Part shown: positions 9,201-16,269 of the stretch, one piece after another | How positions within the stretch are numbered: position 1 is the stretch's first letter | Layout: every line of letters starts with the position of its first letter | Assembly (NCBI RefSeq): GCF_004349235.1 | Contig: NZ_SMKY01000066.1 | Span: forward strand, 1 to 35,669 | Length of the DNA stretch: 35,669 bases | Direction of reading: 5' to 3' | Origin: Actinomadura darangshiensis | GTDB lineage: Bacteria; Actinomycetota; Actinomycetes; Streptosporangiales; Streptosporangiaceae | Translations under genes and position numbers: made by a program | Notes under the pieces: generated by a model | The model's input: only the letters and a program-made list of their open reading frames with translations | Database searches by the model: none | Told to the model about the DNA's origin: nothing

Positions 9201-12141
9201 CGTCGGCCTTCAGCCCGGACGGCCCGCCCGCCCCGCCGACCCGGTCGGCCTCGTACCCGAGCCAGGACGACAGGATCTCGTGGTAGAGGTCGGCGGGGCT
9301 GACGGCCGTGCGCGCCTGCGCGACCGAGCGCAGCCGGTCGTCGGGCAGGTCGGCGATGAACGACAGCATGCGCGGGTTGGACGTCAGCGCCAGCAGCTCC
9401 TCGATGCCCTCCAGCAGGCCGAGGCGCGCGTCCGCCGCGTCCTCGTCCCCGTACCGGTTCACCAGGTACGAGCGGACCTGCGGCGGCGTGAACTCCTCCA
9501 GGCCGAGGACGCGCCGGTGCGGGAGCACGCCGACCTTCTCGCCCAGGGCGGTCAGCACCTGCGCCTGGGACTTGAAGTGCTGCGTCCGGCTCGCCACCAC
9601 GATCTTGGCCTTGTCCTGGGCGGCCTGCAGGAGCGTGTCGAGGTGGTCGGCGGCCTGGTCGTAGGTCATGCGCGTCACCAGCTCGTCGAACCCGTCGAAG
9701 AGCAGGACGATGCGCCCCTGGCGGAGCATGTAGTGGAACGCCTTGAGGTCGATCAGCTCCTCGCCGTGGTTGGCCAGGTGCGCGGCGACGAGGCCGTCCA
9801 CCGAGTGCGCCTTGTCGAGCGCGCGCAGCTCGATGAGGATCGGGATGACGTGCGGCAGCTCTTCCGGGATGCGGCGGGCCAGCTCGCGCAGCGCGAACGT
9901 CTTGCCGCGGCCGAAGTCGCCCAGCAGGAGCAGGAACCGCCCGTGGTCGGCGGCGAGCAGGTGCAGCATCTCGCCGACCACGTCGTCGTGGACGTCCGCC
10001 CTGGAGCGCGTCTCCGCGTCGTCGTTCGTCTCCGGGCGGAAGCGGTCCAGTTCCCGGTAGCGCTGCGGGACGTACAGGGACGGCGGGTACAGGCCGCCTG
10101 CGGAGAGCCGTCCCGTCTGGGCCGACACGTACTCCGACAGGTCGACGAGCCCCTGGAACTCGGTCAGGCTGCGCACCCGGATGCCGCGCCGCAGCGCGTC
10201 GTCGCGCAGTGACCGCGCCGGTGCCGGGCCCAGGTACACCAGTTCGGAGCCGTGGTCGGTGCCGTCGGCGTGGACGTGCCGGATGAACGCGTCCACGTCG
10301 GCCTCGGTCACCTGCCCCACGTGGGCGCCGATGCGGTACTGGCGGACGAAGCCGTCCTCCATGTGGGTGAGCAGCAGGTGCGGCGGGTCGGACCGTCCGT
10401 CCTCGCGCGCGGGCGGGACGATGCGCCGGATGGTCGCGCGTTCGAACCGCGTCTCGCACGCCTCCGTCAGGCGGTCGAGAAGCCGCGCCGTCGGGTCGGG
10501 GACGGGGTCGGCGTCGCCGTCCGCCCCAGGGCCGAGTTCCGGGACGGGCGGCGCCGGAGGGGTCTCGGCGCGCGGTGGCGGGAACGTTCCGTCGATGCTC
10601 TGCCAGGACCGTTCGAGACGCTCTGGCCCCCGCCTGGCGGCGTCCTCCGGGATCCACCGCTCCAGGCCGTCCCGCTGCAGGACGATCGTCTGGTGACGGC
10701 CGGGCCCCAGCGCCGGGACGGACGGGACGCCGCTGCCGTCGAGCAGGGGGATGGCACCGAACTCCGACTCCGTCCCCTGGAAGAACAGGTTGACGTGGGC
10801 GCCGAGGAGCGTTTCCACCGTTTCGGGGTCGCGCAGTGCGCCGGGCTCGCCCGGGATGGGCGTGTGCTCGATCGCGCCCAGGCGCAGCCAGCCCTCGTCC
10901 TCGAAATGCCGCAGCCGCTCGTTGAACCAGGCGGCCTGCGCACGGCCGACGCGGCCGTACCGGTCCTCTTCGCGGTGGGTCTGGGGCAGGGTCGAGTTGA
11001 GCCCGCACACCACCACCTTCAGGTCCGGTACGGGGAACAGCGTCCACGGCTGGGCGCTGTCGAAGATGAGCGCGTCGATGCCCTGGTAGAACTCCTTGAA
11101 CAGGCCCGCGTAGTGCCGCCACTTCGGCCAGTACGGCGGCTGCGGCTCGATGTCGTCGGCCTCGCAGCTGGAGAAGTACGCCTGGCACGCCGCGCGGGTG
11201 ACGTCGTGGGTGCCCGGCACGACCACGACGCGCTGCGCCTCCAGCCCGAGCAGCGCGCGCAGGCTCGTCAGGAACGACAGCGCCTCGGCGAACTCCTTGC
11301 GGCTGCCCGAGTGGGTGATGTTGCCGGTGACGACCAGCAGGTCGGGGCGCGGCACACCGGAGTCGGCCAGCCGCGTCACGTCGCTCCAGATGCGGTCCTG
11401 CAGCTCGGTGGCCGTCGTCGGCTCGCCGGGCTCGGCGAGCGTCCGGCCGAACCGGGGGCCCGAGACGTGCAGGATGCTCAGCCGCCCGCGCGGCTCCTGC
11501 CCGGCGTCCGCCGCGGGGAACGCCGGGGCGGCGGCGGGCGCCCGCCGGACGGGACGCTCCTCCGCCGGCGCCGGCCCGGTGCCGTACTGCGGCCCTTCAG
11601 GCTCCTCCAGGCGTCCCGGAAGGGGTTCCCGGCCACCCGGCGGCGGCCCGGGGCGGCCGGGACCGGCTCCGGGGAAACCAGGGCCGTTCAGCGGGCGGGC
11701 ATGGCCGGCGAGCGCCTCCTGGATGCGCCGCATCAGCAGCCGCTGCGCCTCGTCCGGGTCGTCGACGCCCACGAGGTCCACGTAGGTGATCGTGGACAGC
11801 AGCCCGTCGATCGGGCAGTCCTCGATCCGGACCGTGACCAGCTTGCGCGCCGGGTCGTCGGGGTCGGCCCGCAGCGCCGCCATCCATTCCAGCCGCCCGT
11901 ACCGGGAGCGCAGGTAGTTGCGCGACAGCACCGCGACCACGGCCTTGGCCTCCGACAGGCCCCGGTCCATGAAGTCGATGAAGTTGGTCCCGGGCACGAA
12001 GTCCCACGCCTGCATCATCGTCCGGTGCCCCGCGGCCTCCAGCTGCCAGGCGATCCAGGACGCCCACCGCTCGTCGGCGGGCGAGTAGCTGATGAAGAAG
12101 TCGGTCGGACGCTCCTGGGGGTGGCCGCCGGGGGTTGTCAT
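6277..12141 (-). CDS. NLR-like STAND protein: TIR - degenerate phosphoesterase - NACHT - pentapeptide repeats - WD40
   Basis: A 1954-residue multidomain protein with the layout of a STAND immune receptor. TIR (about 13-145): FISYSPAD box at 16-23 and an SRYGRLEW motif whose Glu85 is the predicted NAD+-cleaving residue. A Pro/Gly linker follows (150-218). A calcineurin-like phosphoesterase fold (220-480) has lost most metal ligands: Gly228 and Arg230 replace Asp and His, Asn274 replaces Asp, Thr311 replaces Asn, and GHxH is GTES (456-459). His312 is kept. Residues 560-690 are an unassigned domain. NACHT: Walker A GDFGRGKT (741-748, Lys747) and Walker B LLFDGFDEL (Asp816, Asp819, Glu820). A helical arm, 16 pentapeptides (1129-1210), 15 WD40 units (about 1277-1887) and a conserved-looking C-terminal tail follow. 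WD40 likely senses a ligand, NACHT switches and oligomerises, and TIR is the effector; a role in antiphage defence is inference. Start: ATG 12141, 6 nt after a -10-like GATACT. Confidence 0.93.
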   Translation of the reverse strand: MTTPGGHPQERPTDFFISYSPADERWASWIAWQLEAAGHRTMMQAWDFVPGTNFIDFMDRGLSEAKAVVAVLSRNYLRSRYGRLEWMAALRADPDDPARKLVTVRIEDCPIDGLLSTITYVDLVGVDDPDEAQRLLMRRIQEALAGHARPLNGPGFPGAGPGRPGPPPGGREPLPGRLEEPEGPQYGTGPAPAEERPVRRAPAAAPAFPAADAGQEPRGRLSILHVSGPRFGRTLAEPGEPTTATELQDRIWSDVTRLADSGVPRPDLLVVTGNITHSGSRKEFAEALSFLTSLRALLGLEAQRVVVVPGTHDVTRAACQAYFSSCEADDIEPQPPYWPKWRHYAGLFKEFYQGIDALIFDSAQPWTLFPVPDLKVVVCGLNSTLPQTHREEDRYGRVGRAQAAWFNERLRHFEDEGWLRLGAIEHTPIPGEPGALRDPETVETLLGAHVNLFFQGTESEFGAIPLLDGSGVPSVPALGPGRHQTIVLQRDGLERWIPEDAARRGPERLERSWQSIDGTFPPPRAETPPAPPVPELGPGADGDADPVPDPTARLLDRLTEACETRFERATIRRIVPPAREDGRSDPPHLLLTHMEDGFVRQYRIGAHVGQVTEADVDAFIRHVHADGTDHGSELVYLGPAPARSLRDDALRRGIRVRSLTEFQGLVDLSEYVSAQTGRLSAGGLYPPSLYVPQRYRELDRFRPETNDDAETRSRADVHDDVVGEMLHLLAADHGRFLLLLGDFGRGKTFALRELARRIPEELPHVIPILIELRALDKAHSVDGLVAAHLANHGEELIDLKAFHYMLRQGRIVLLFDGFDELVTRMTYDQAADHLDTLLQAAQDKAKIVVASRTQHFKSQAQVLTALGEKVGVLPHRRVLGLEEFTPPQVRSYLVNRYGDEDAADARLGLLEGIEELLALTSNPRMLSFIADLPDDRLRSVAQARTAVSPADLYHEILSSWLGYEADRVGGAGGPSGLKADDMWQAVGTLALRLWEGNEQFLRLAELADVADTLTGLAGGRMSPHQVTHAVGAGSLLVRTPEGLFGFIHTSVMEWLVARHIADEFARGAAPAALGRRALTQLTVDFLCDLADTRACQEWTASVLADPDADDIARANAIRITTRLRTPAHTDLRGARLQGEDLSYRDLQEVDLTGADLTDAQLVGANLSRAVLRDASLAGARLDEAKLTGADLRGADLSRARLARADLRDIAVDGSRWTRAALVDAALPDRIAAAPELREAAIAPGRPIDIQVAPAAVGVPYGFHFQTSRLPQPLAYSPGGSVVAIGSEDGGVLICDAVTGTPLRNLQGHTDRAYAVAFDTAGNILASGSADGTVRLWDLATGHTTHTLAVHPDGVWPVVVGGRAPSGTNLVAAGAADGTIRVWDAASGALLHELPGHTAPVYTAVFDPAGSLMVTGDASGTLRVFDLTTGALRRELAGHHGAVFRAVFHPDGSRLAAGDEAGVVRLWDIRTGEIEQELLGHTGRVYAIAFHPDGDLLVTGDTDGSVRLWAGGRHRSTLSGHGGGIYQATFSPDGGRLATADSAGSVRLWDPGTGRQRLELAGHRGAVWPFAFRPDGAQLATSSNDGTARLWDAETGQCRVVLRGHGRRVTGVAFSPDGGMLASSGNDGLVRLWDPRSGRMIRELRGVADNLTAASFNTRDSQLATATNDGGVHLWQAGTGTFERELNVETDHVWAQAFAPSGDVLATANDDDSVRLWYWTTGREIVNLADHRGRVRSIDFQPSGDLVATGCDDGLVRLWNPRTGELTAVLRGHDDRVYQVTFSPSGETLASASNDGTVRLWNPSTGAPLHALTEHTGRMWTTAFHPSGDMLASAGDDMVVRLWNPSSGRLMHTLTGHTRRVWSAAFSPDGSLLATAGDDGAIILWDVTDHTAPARHATLLGLAEGWAALAPDGRYKWEGNATAEFWYAVGMCRFEPGELDPYLPAVHRLPLDAPF

Positions 12142-12147
12142 GGCGCC

Positions 12148-12153
12148 AGTATC
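12148..12153 (-). promoter_or_regulatory. -10-like GATACT before the TIR-NACHT gene
   Basis: On the minus strand GATACT ends 6 nt before ATG 12141, suggesting a leaderless transcript. It is a weaker match to TANNNT than the others in the window. The divergent gap to the permease gene is only 58 nt. Confidence 0.35.
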
Positions 12154-12199
12154 GCGCGCCCGCGGGACGGAACGCAGGGCGCCCGGCCGCTATGGGATC

Positions 12200-13435
12200 A
12201 TGACGCGCGTGCCGCCCCGTCCGACCGAGACCCTGCGCCGCGCCGCCGGCTCCCTGGGCGTCCTCGACTGGATACGCGTCGCCGTGCTCGTGCTGGGGCT
12301 CGTGTTCGTCGCCACCGGCCTGCTGCCGGCCGACACGGCGCGTTCCAGCGTCGGGCGGATCGCGCCCCTGCTGCTCTTCCTTTTCAGCGTCATCATCCTT
12401 GCGGAGCTCACCAAGGAGGCCGGCGTCTTCGACGCGATCGCGCAGCGGATGGCACGGGCCGGACGCGGCAACTATGCCGCGTTGTTCCTGCTGTGCGTGG
12501 CGTTCGCGTCGCTCACGACCATCTTCCTCAACCTGGACACGACCGCCGTACTGCTGACCCCGGTAATGCTGGCACTGGCGGCGCGCGCGCGGATCGCGAC
12601 CTTGCCGCTGGCCATGACGACGGTGTGGCTGGCCAACACCGCGAGCCTCCTGCTGCCGGTGTCGAACCTGACCAACCTTCTCGCCGCCGACCGGGTGGCG
12701 CTGGAGACCCGCGCGTTCGCGGCCCGCATGTGGTTCCCCCAGGTGGCGGTCCTGGCGGTCACGATGGCGCTGCTGTGGGTGTTCTACTGGCGGCGGCGCA
12801 TGCGCGGCGAGGACACCTACGATCCGCCCGACCCCGCGCCCGTCCGCGACCGGGTGCTGTTCAGCTCCACCGGGGTCGCGTGCCTGCTGTTCATCGGCGC
12901 GATCCTCGCCGGAGTGCACACGGGGATCCAGCTCGGCGTCGCCGCGACCGTCGCGGCGGTCGTGGCCGTCGTCGCCTTCGCCGTGCGCGACCGGTCGGTG
13001 CTACGTCCAACGCTCATCCCGTGGCAGCTCATGGTGTTCGTCACCGGGCTGTTCTTGGTCGTCCCCACGCTGGAACGGTTCGGCCTGGACGACGTCATGC
13101 GCGGCCTGGTCGGCGACGACGGCGGTGTCGCTGGAGTGTTCCGGGCGGCGTTCTCCGGGGCGGGGCTGTCGAACGTCCTCAACAACCTGCCCGCATACGT
13201 GGCGGGGGAGTCGGCCGTTCCCGCGTCGAACAAGGACCAGCTCCTGTCACTGCTCATAGGGACGAACGTGGGGCCGGTCATCACGCCCTGGGGGTCGCTG
13301 GCGACGCTGCTGTGGTTCGAGTGGTGCCGCCGCTGGGACGTCCGCGTCCCGATGCGCACCTTCGTGTTCGCAGGGACGGTCGTCGCCGTGACCGGCTGCG
13401 CCGCCGCCGTCGGCGCCCTCCTGCTGACCGGGTAG
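12200..13435 (+). CDS. ArsB/NhaD-SLC13 superfamily (ion transporter superfamily) permease
   Basis: A 411-residue polytopic membrane protein with about ten to eleven hydrophobic segments. It has the internal-repeat signatures of the ion-transporter superfamily: NLDTTAVLLTP and SNLTNLL in the first half, SNVLNNLPAY and GTNVGPVITPWGSLATLLW in the second. These hairpin motifs form the substrate and ion site in ArsB, NhaD, CitM and related carriers. The best guess is an anion or arsenite-type transporter. No arsR or arsC neighbour is present, so arsenic specificity is not supported. ATG 12200 starts just before the first TM; GTG 12209 is an alternative. It is divergent from the TIR-NACHT gene and convergent with the IMPase-like gene, with only 3 nt between stops. 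Confidence 0.85.
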   Translation: MTRVPPRPTETLRRAAGSLGVLDWIRVAVLVLGLVFVATGLLPADTARSSVGRIAPLLLFLFSVIILAELTKEAGVFDAIAQRMARAGRGNYAALFLLCVAFASLTTIFLNLDTTAVLLTPVMLALAARARIATLPLAMTTVWLANTASLLLPVSNLTNLLAADRVALETRAFAARMWFPQVAVLAVTMALLWVFYWRRRMRGEDTYDPPDPAPVRDRVLFSSTGVACLLFIGAILAGVHTGIQLGVAATVAAVVAVVAFAVRDRSVLRPTLIPWQLMVFVTGLFLVVPTLERFGLDDVMRGLVGDDGGVAGVFRAAFSGAGLSNVLNNLPAYVAGESAVPASNKDQLLSLLIGTNVGPVITPWGSLATLLWFEWCRRWDVRVPMRTFVFAGTVVAVTGCAAAVGALLLTG

Positions 13436-13438
13436 CGC

Positions 13439-14323
13439 CTAGAAGGCGACGTGGAAGCGGCCGTCGGGGCGGGCGATCGTCGTCGTGGTCTCCAGGAGCC
13501 GGTCCAGGAGGTCGGGGCGCGCGGCCACGAAACCCAGCTCCGACGCCGGGCGGTCGATGCCGAGTTCGTAGGGGGAGCCGTCCAGGCGGCGCAGTTCCGC
13601 GCCCGCTTCGGCGGCCAGGAGCGCGCCCGCGGGCAGGTCGACGATCTCGGGCAGGTAGCCGACGATCCCGTCGATGTCGCCGCGGGCGAGCATCGTCCAC
13701 GCCACCAGCGGCGCCCACAGCTGGAGCATGCGGGCGCACTGCTTCTCCAAGGCCGTGCGCAAGGCGAACGCGACGAGATCGTCCGACTTGACCTGGTGCC
13801 CTTGCGTCCACGCAAGAACAGGGTTCTTCGCGCGACCCGGCCGCGGATGGTCAGGCAATGTCAGCAGCCCTTTGCCCGGCCCCAGTGCGCCCTTGCCGCG
13901 CACCGCCGACCATGTCTGCCCCGACACCGGGTCATGGACGACGCCCAGCACGGGCTCGGCGCCCGCGCACAGCGCCAGCCCCACCGCGTACACCGGCATG
14001 CCGATCGCGACGTTGTTGGTGCCGTCCAGCGGATCGACCAGCCACACCATGTCCTGGCCGGGCACGCCGTCGGTTACCCCGGACTCCTCGGCGATGATGC
14101 GGTGCCCCGGGTACGCGGCCCGCAGCCGCGCCAGGATGAGGTCTTCGGCGGCCGTGTCCAGCTCCGTCACCACGTCCCCGCCGGTGCCCTTCGGACGCGT
14201 CCCGAGAGGCCCGCCCACCCTGGCGGTGAGCAGGGCGCCCGCCGCCTCGGCGGCGTCCACCGCCACCCGGCGGGCGGCGGCGAGATCGACCGGAAGGGCC
14301 GGGGACGGGGTCGTAGATCTCAT
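13439..14323 (-). CDS. Inositol monophosphatase family protein
   Basis: Metal-dependent sugar-phosphate phosphatase of the IMPase/FBPase/CysQ superfamily, 294 residues. Visible metal-site motifs are TELD (53-56), IAEESG (Glu79-Glu80), and DPLDGTNN (Asp97, Asp100). The third motif reads VDLPAG rather than the common WDxAAG, keeping the Asp. The frame is open to 14428, but ATG 14323, with GGAGAGG 4 nt upstream, gives a family-like N-terminus. The substrate could be inositol-phosphate, histidinol-phosphate or PAP; the sequence does not decide. It is last in a probable three-gene minus-strand unit with the cupin-like and two-TM genes (gaps 31 and 37 nt). Confidence 0.88.
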   Translation of the reverse strand: MRSTTPSPALPVDLAAARRVAVDAAEAAGALLTARVGGPLGTRPKGTGGDVVTELDTAAEDLILARLRAAYPGHRIIAEESGVTDGVPGQDMVWLVDPLDGTNNVAIGMPVYAVGLALCAGAEPVLGVVHDPVSGQTWSAVRGKGALGPGKGLLTLPDHPRPGRAKNPVLAWTQGHQVKSDDLVAFALRTALEKQCARMLQLWAPLVAWTMLARGDIDGIVGYLPEIVDLPAGALLAAEAGAELRRLDGSPYELGIDRPASELGFVAARPDLLDRLLETTTTIARPDGRFHVAF

Positions 14324-14354
14324 CGGGCCTCTCCAGCGGGTTCCGGCGGCCGGC

Positions 14355-15035
14355 CTACCGGCGCGCCGAGCAGTGGGCCGCGGCGATCCTGCGGGCCGAT
14401 CGCCGCAGGGCCCGCACGGTGTCGGCATGGTCGGAACGCGAACGACGCACCCGGTGCGTGGGAACGTCCAGGGGACCGAGCGACAGGTCGCCGCCGCCCG
14501 GTGATTGGCGGCCCAGAGCGACCGTGGCCGCGTCCAAGCCGTCCTCTATGAGCGTGCTGTGGAACACCCCTGCGGGCAGGGTGTAGGACTCTCCGGTCCG
14601 GTGCGTGCTGGACGGGCCAGGGGAGCAGTGGACGGCGCGTCCGGTCGCCCTCAGTTCGTCCACGTCGTCATGGCTGATGACCTCGAAGACCTGCCGGGCG
14701 GCACCGTCGGAAGGGTCACCGACGTCCATCCGCACGTTCCGCACCGTCCCGTACAGGACGAAGCTGACGAGGTCCCAGCTGTGGCAGTGCACCGGCGACG
14801 TGGTGGACGGCGCCGCAAGCACCTCCGGCGTCCAGATGTGGAGGCACACCCCGAGGTCGCCGCTGCGTTCCAAGGGAAGGCAGAGGAAGCCCAGGGGATG
14901 CCGCACGGCGGGCAGGGACGACCTGCCCGCCTCGACGTCGTCCAGGACGTCGTCGAGGACGCGCCCGGCCCATGCGGGCAGCGTCCGCGCCGCCGTACCG
15001 GCGTGGATCTCCTCGCGGATCTCCTCGTACCTCAC
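14355..15035 (-). CDS. Cupin-like hypothetical protein
   Basis: A 226-residue soluble protein without a recognised name. A small beta-barrel (cupin) fold is suggested by two separated metal-ligand-like segments: PVHCHSWD (His83, His85) and YTLPAGVFHST (His159), the latter with the PxG...H pattern of the second cupin motif. The spacing is compatible with cysteine-dioxygenase-type or RmlC-like cupins, but no enzymatic function can be assigned. The C-terminus (from about 195) is very Arg-rich. The start is GTG 15035 (MRYEEIREE). It lies in the minus-strand unit between the two-TM gene and the IMPase-like gene, so the three may be cotranscribed. Confidence 0.7.
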   Translation of the reverse strand: MRYEEIREEIHAGTAARTLPAWAGRVLDDVLDDVEAGRSSLPAVRHPLGFLCLPLERSGDLGVCLHIWTPEVLAAPSTTSPVHCHSWDLVSFVLYGTVRNVRMDVGDPSDGAARQVFEVISHDDVDELRATGRAVHCSPGPSSTHRTGESYTLPAGVFHSTLIEDGLDAATVALGRQSPGGGDLSLGPLDVPTHRVRRSRSDHADTVRALRRSARRIAAAHCSARR

Positions 15036-15072
15036 TCCCGCGGCCCCATCCTTCGCCTGCCTGCCCTCCCGG

Positions 15073-16086
15073 TCATTCGTACGGGTCCTTGGCGCGCAGC
15101 GCCTTGCGGATGATCTCGATGATGTCCCGGTCGGTGTAGCCGTGCGCGAGCTCGATCCCGATCACCTCGAAGAGCTTGCGAGCCTCCTCGACGGTGGGCT
15201 CGTCGTCCAGCGGCGCCAGCCGGGCCTGCTCGACGGGGACGCGGCGCGCCTGGTCGAGGCTCGTCTGCAGCTCCGCGCTCACCCAGCTGTAATAGAACTT
15301 GTTGCTGTCGACGACCAGGGCCTCGCCCCGCGGGTCGTCGCGCGTGACCACGACGCGCGACGACGCGAGGTCGTAACGCAGCGTCGTCATGGTCTGCGCC
15401 AGGCCGATGTCGATGTCGAGCATCGCGAACCGCTGCTTGTGCCAGCACGCGGCGAGGAGCGTGGCGTACGCCTCCTTGCGGGTGCGTTCCTGCGTCCACG
15501 GCTCGCCGGTCGCGTCCGGGCCGTCCGACACCGAGCGGCGGTGACGCGCGTACGCCTCGCAGACCTCCACGTTGGTGGGGTCGAGGATCTCCAGGCGGAA
15601 CAGCAGCGTCCGCCGTTCCCTGCGGGCCGCCGCGACGCACTCCGGGAGCGTCCGCGCGCGGATGTAGGTGCCCGTCCCGCCCTTGAAGAACCACCGGTCG
15701 GTGTCGCGGCGCGCCTCTTCGAGCACCTGCGCCACCTGCGCCCCGCTGATGACGCGGACGACCGTGGTCTCGTCCAGCGCGCGCTTGGTGCCGGACAGGA
15801 CGCTCTCGAACTCCTCGATGTGGGTCAGCTTGGCGCTGAGGTCGTCGAGCGTGGCCGAGGACGACCGCAGCGTGTCGCGCACCTCCGCCTCGACGGGGAT
15901 GCGCCGGCCTCGGTCGCGCAGCACCGACGTCGCCAGCAGGCCGATCACCGCGAGGATCCCGCTGTTGGTGATCTCGGTCTCGTTCGGCAGGTTCACCCCG
16001 AGGCCCAGCACCGCGACGACGATCGCCAGGACGAGCGCGATCACGGCGTCGGCGTTCTTCCCGAGCCAGTTGGCGAAGCGGGTCAT
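15073..16086 (-). CDS. Two-TM protein with large cytosolic domain, function unknown
   Basis: A 337-residue protein not recognised from a named family. Two hydrophobic helices lie near the N-terminus (about 12-32 and 41-57), separated by a short polar turn, so most of the protein should be cytosolic. Next comes a helical, coiled-coil-like stretch (60-105). Then comes an alpha/beta domain with the striking motif DRWFFKGGTGTYIRARTLPE (129-148), which loosely recalls PLD-like or nucleotide-binding glycine loops. There is no HKD motif. ATG 16086 is preferred over the in-frame ATG 16146, because it starts right before the first TM and has GGGGAAA upstream. It is the first gene of the minus-strand unit with the cupin-like and IMPase-like genes, and divergent from the sensor kinase. 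A membrane-associated stress or defence role is possible but only a guess. Confidence 0.72.
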   Translation of the reverse strand: MTRFANWLGKNADAVIALVLAIVVAVLGLGVNLPNETEITNSGILAVIGLLATSVLRDRGRRIPVEAEVRDTLRSSSATLDDLSAKLTHIEEFESVLSGTKRALDETTVVRVISGAQVAQVLEEARRDTDRWFFKGGTGTYIRARTLPECVAAARRERRTLLFRLEILDPTNVEVCEAYARHRRSVSDGPDATGEPWTQERTRKEAYATLLAACWHKQRFAMLDIDIGLAQTMTTLRYDLASSRVVVTRDDPRGEALVVDSNKFYYSWVSAELQTSLDQARRVPVEQARLAPLDDEPTVEEARKLFEVIGIELAHGYTDRDIIEIIRKALRAKDPYE

Positions 16087-16256
16087 GGTGCGCGGTTTCC
16101 CCGTTCTGGTAGGCGCCGGGGCCGCCCCGCCCGGGGGCGTCCCCATCGGGCGGCACGATCGGCGCCGTCATCGTAACCACAGCGCCCATAGGCCGGAAAA
16201 GCCCTGCAGGTAGGGCGTTCGCTCACTTGTGCGATGTGGGGGTCTTCCGCTCGCTA

Positions 16257-16262
16257 TAGGCT
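16257..16262 (+). promoter_or_regulatory. -10 element TAGGCT of the leaderless sensor kinase gene
   Basis: TAGGCT ends 7 nt before ATG 16270. No Shine-Dalgarno is present. A small inverted repeat GCCCT/AGGGC (16201-16205, 16212-16216) lies upstream. Confidence 0.5.
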
Positions 16263-16269
16263 TCACCGC

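Noticed and set aside
5576..11188. A 1870-residue open frame on the minus strand overlapping the NLR gene
   Set aside because: It is a shadow of the true minus frame: no domain is recognisable, it is Arg/Pro-rich, and the TIR, NACHT and WD40 motifs fall in the other frame.
10700..11490. Active calcineurin-like phosphoesterase
   Set aside because: Most metal ligands are substituted, so activity is not claimed; reported as a pseudoenzyme.
12200..13435. Arsenite efflux gene arsB
   Set aside because: Superfamily motifs fit, but no ars neighbours and motifs are shared with SLC13/NhaD carriers.
10252..13791. Long plus-strand frame of 1179 codons
   Set aside because: GC-rich antisense artefact; the N-terminal half is the complement of the NLR gene and the rest is out of frame with the permease.
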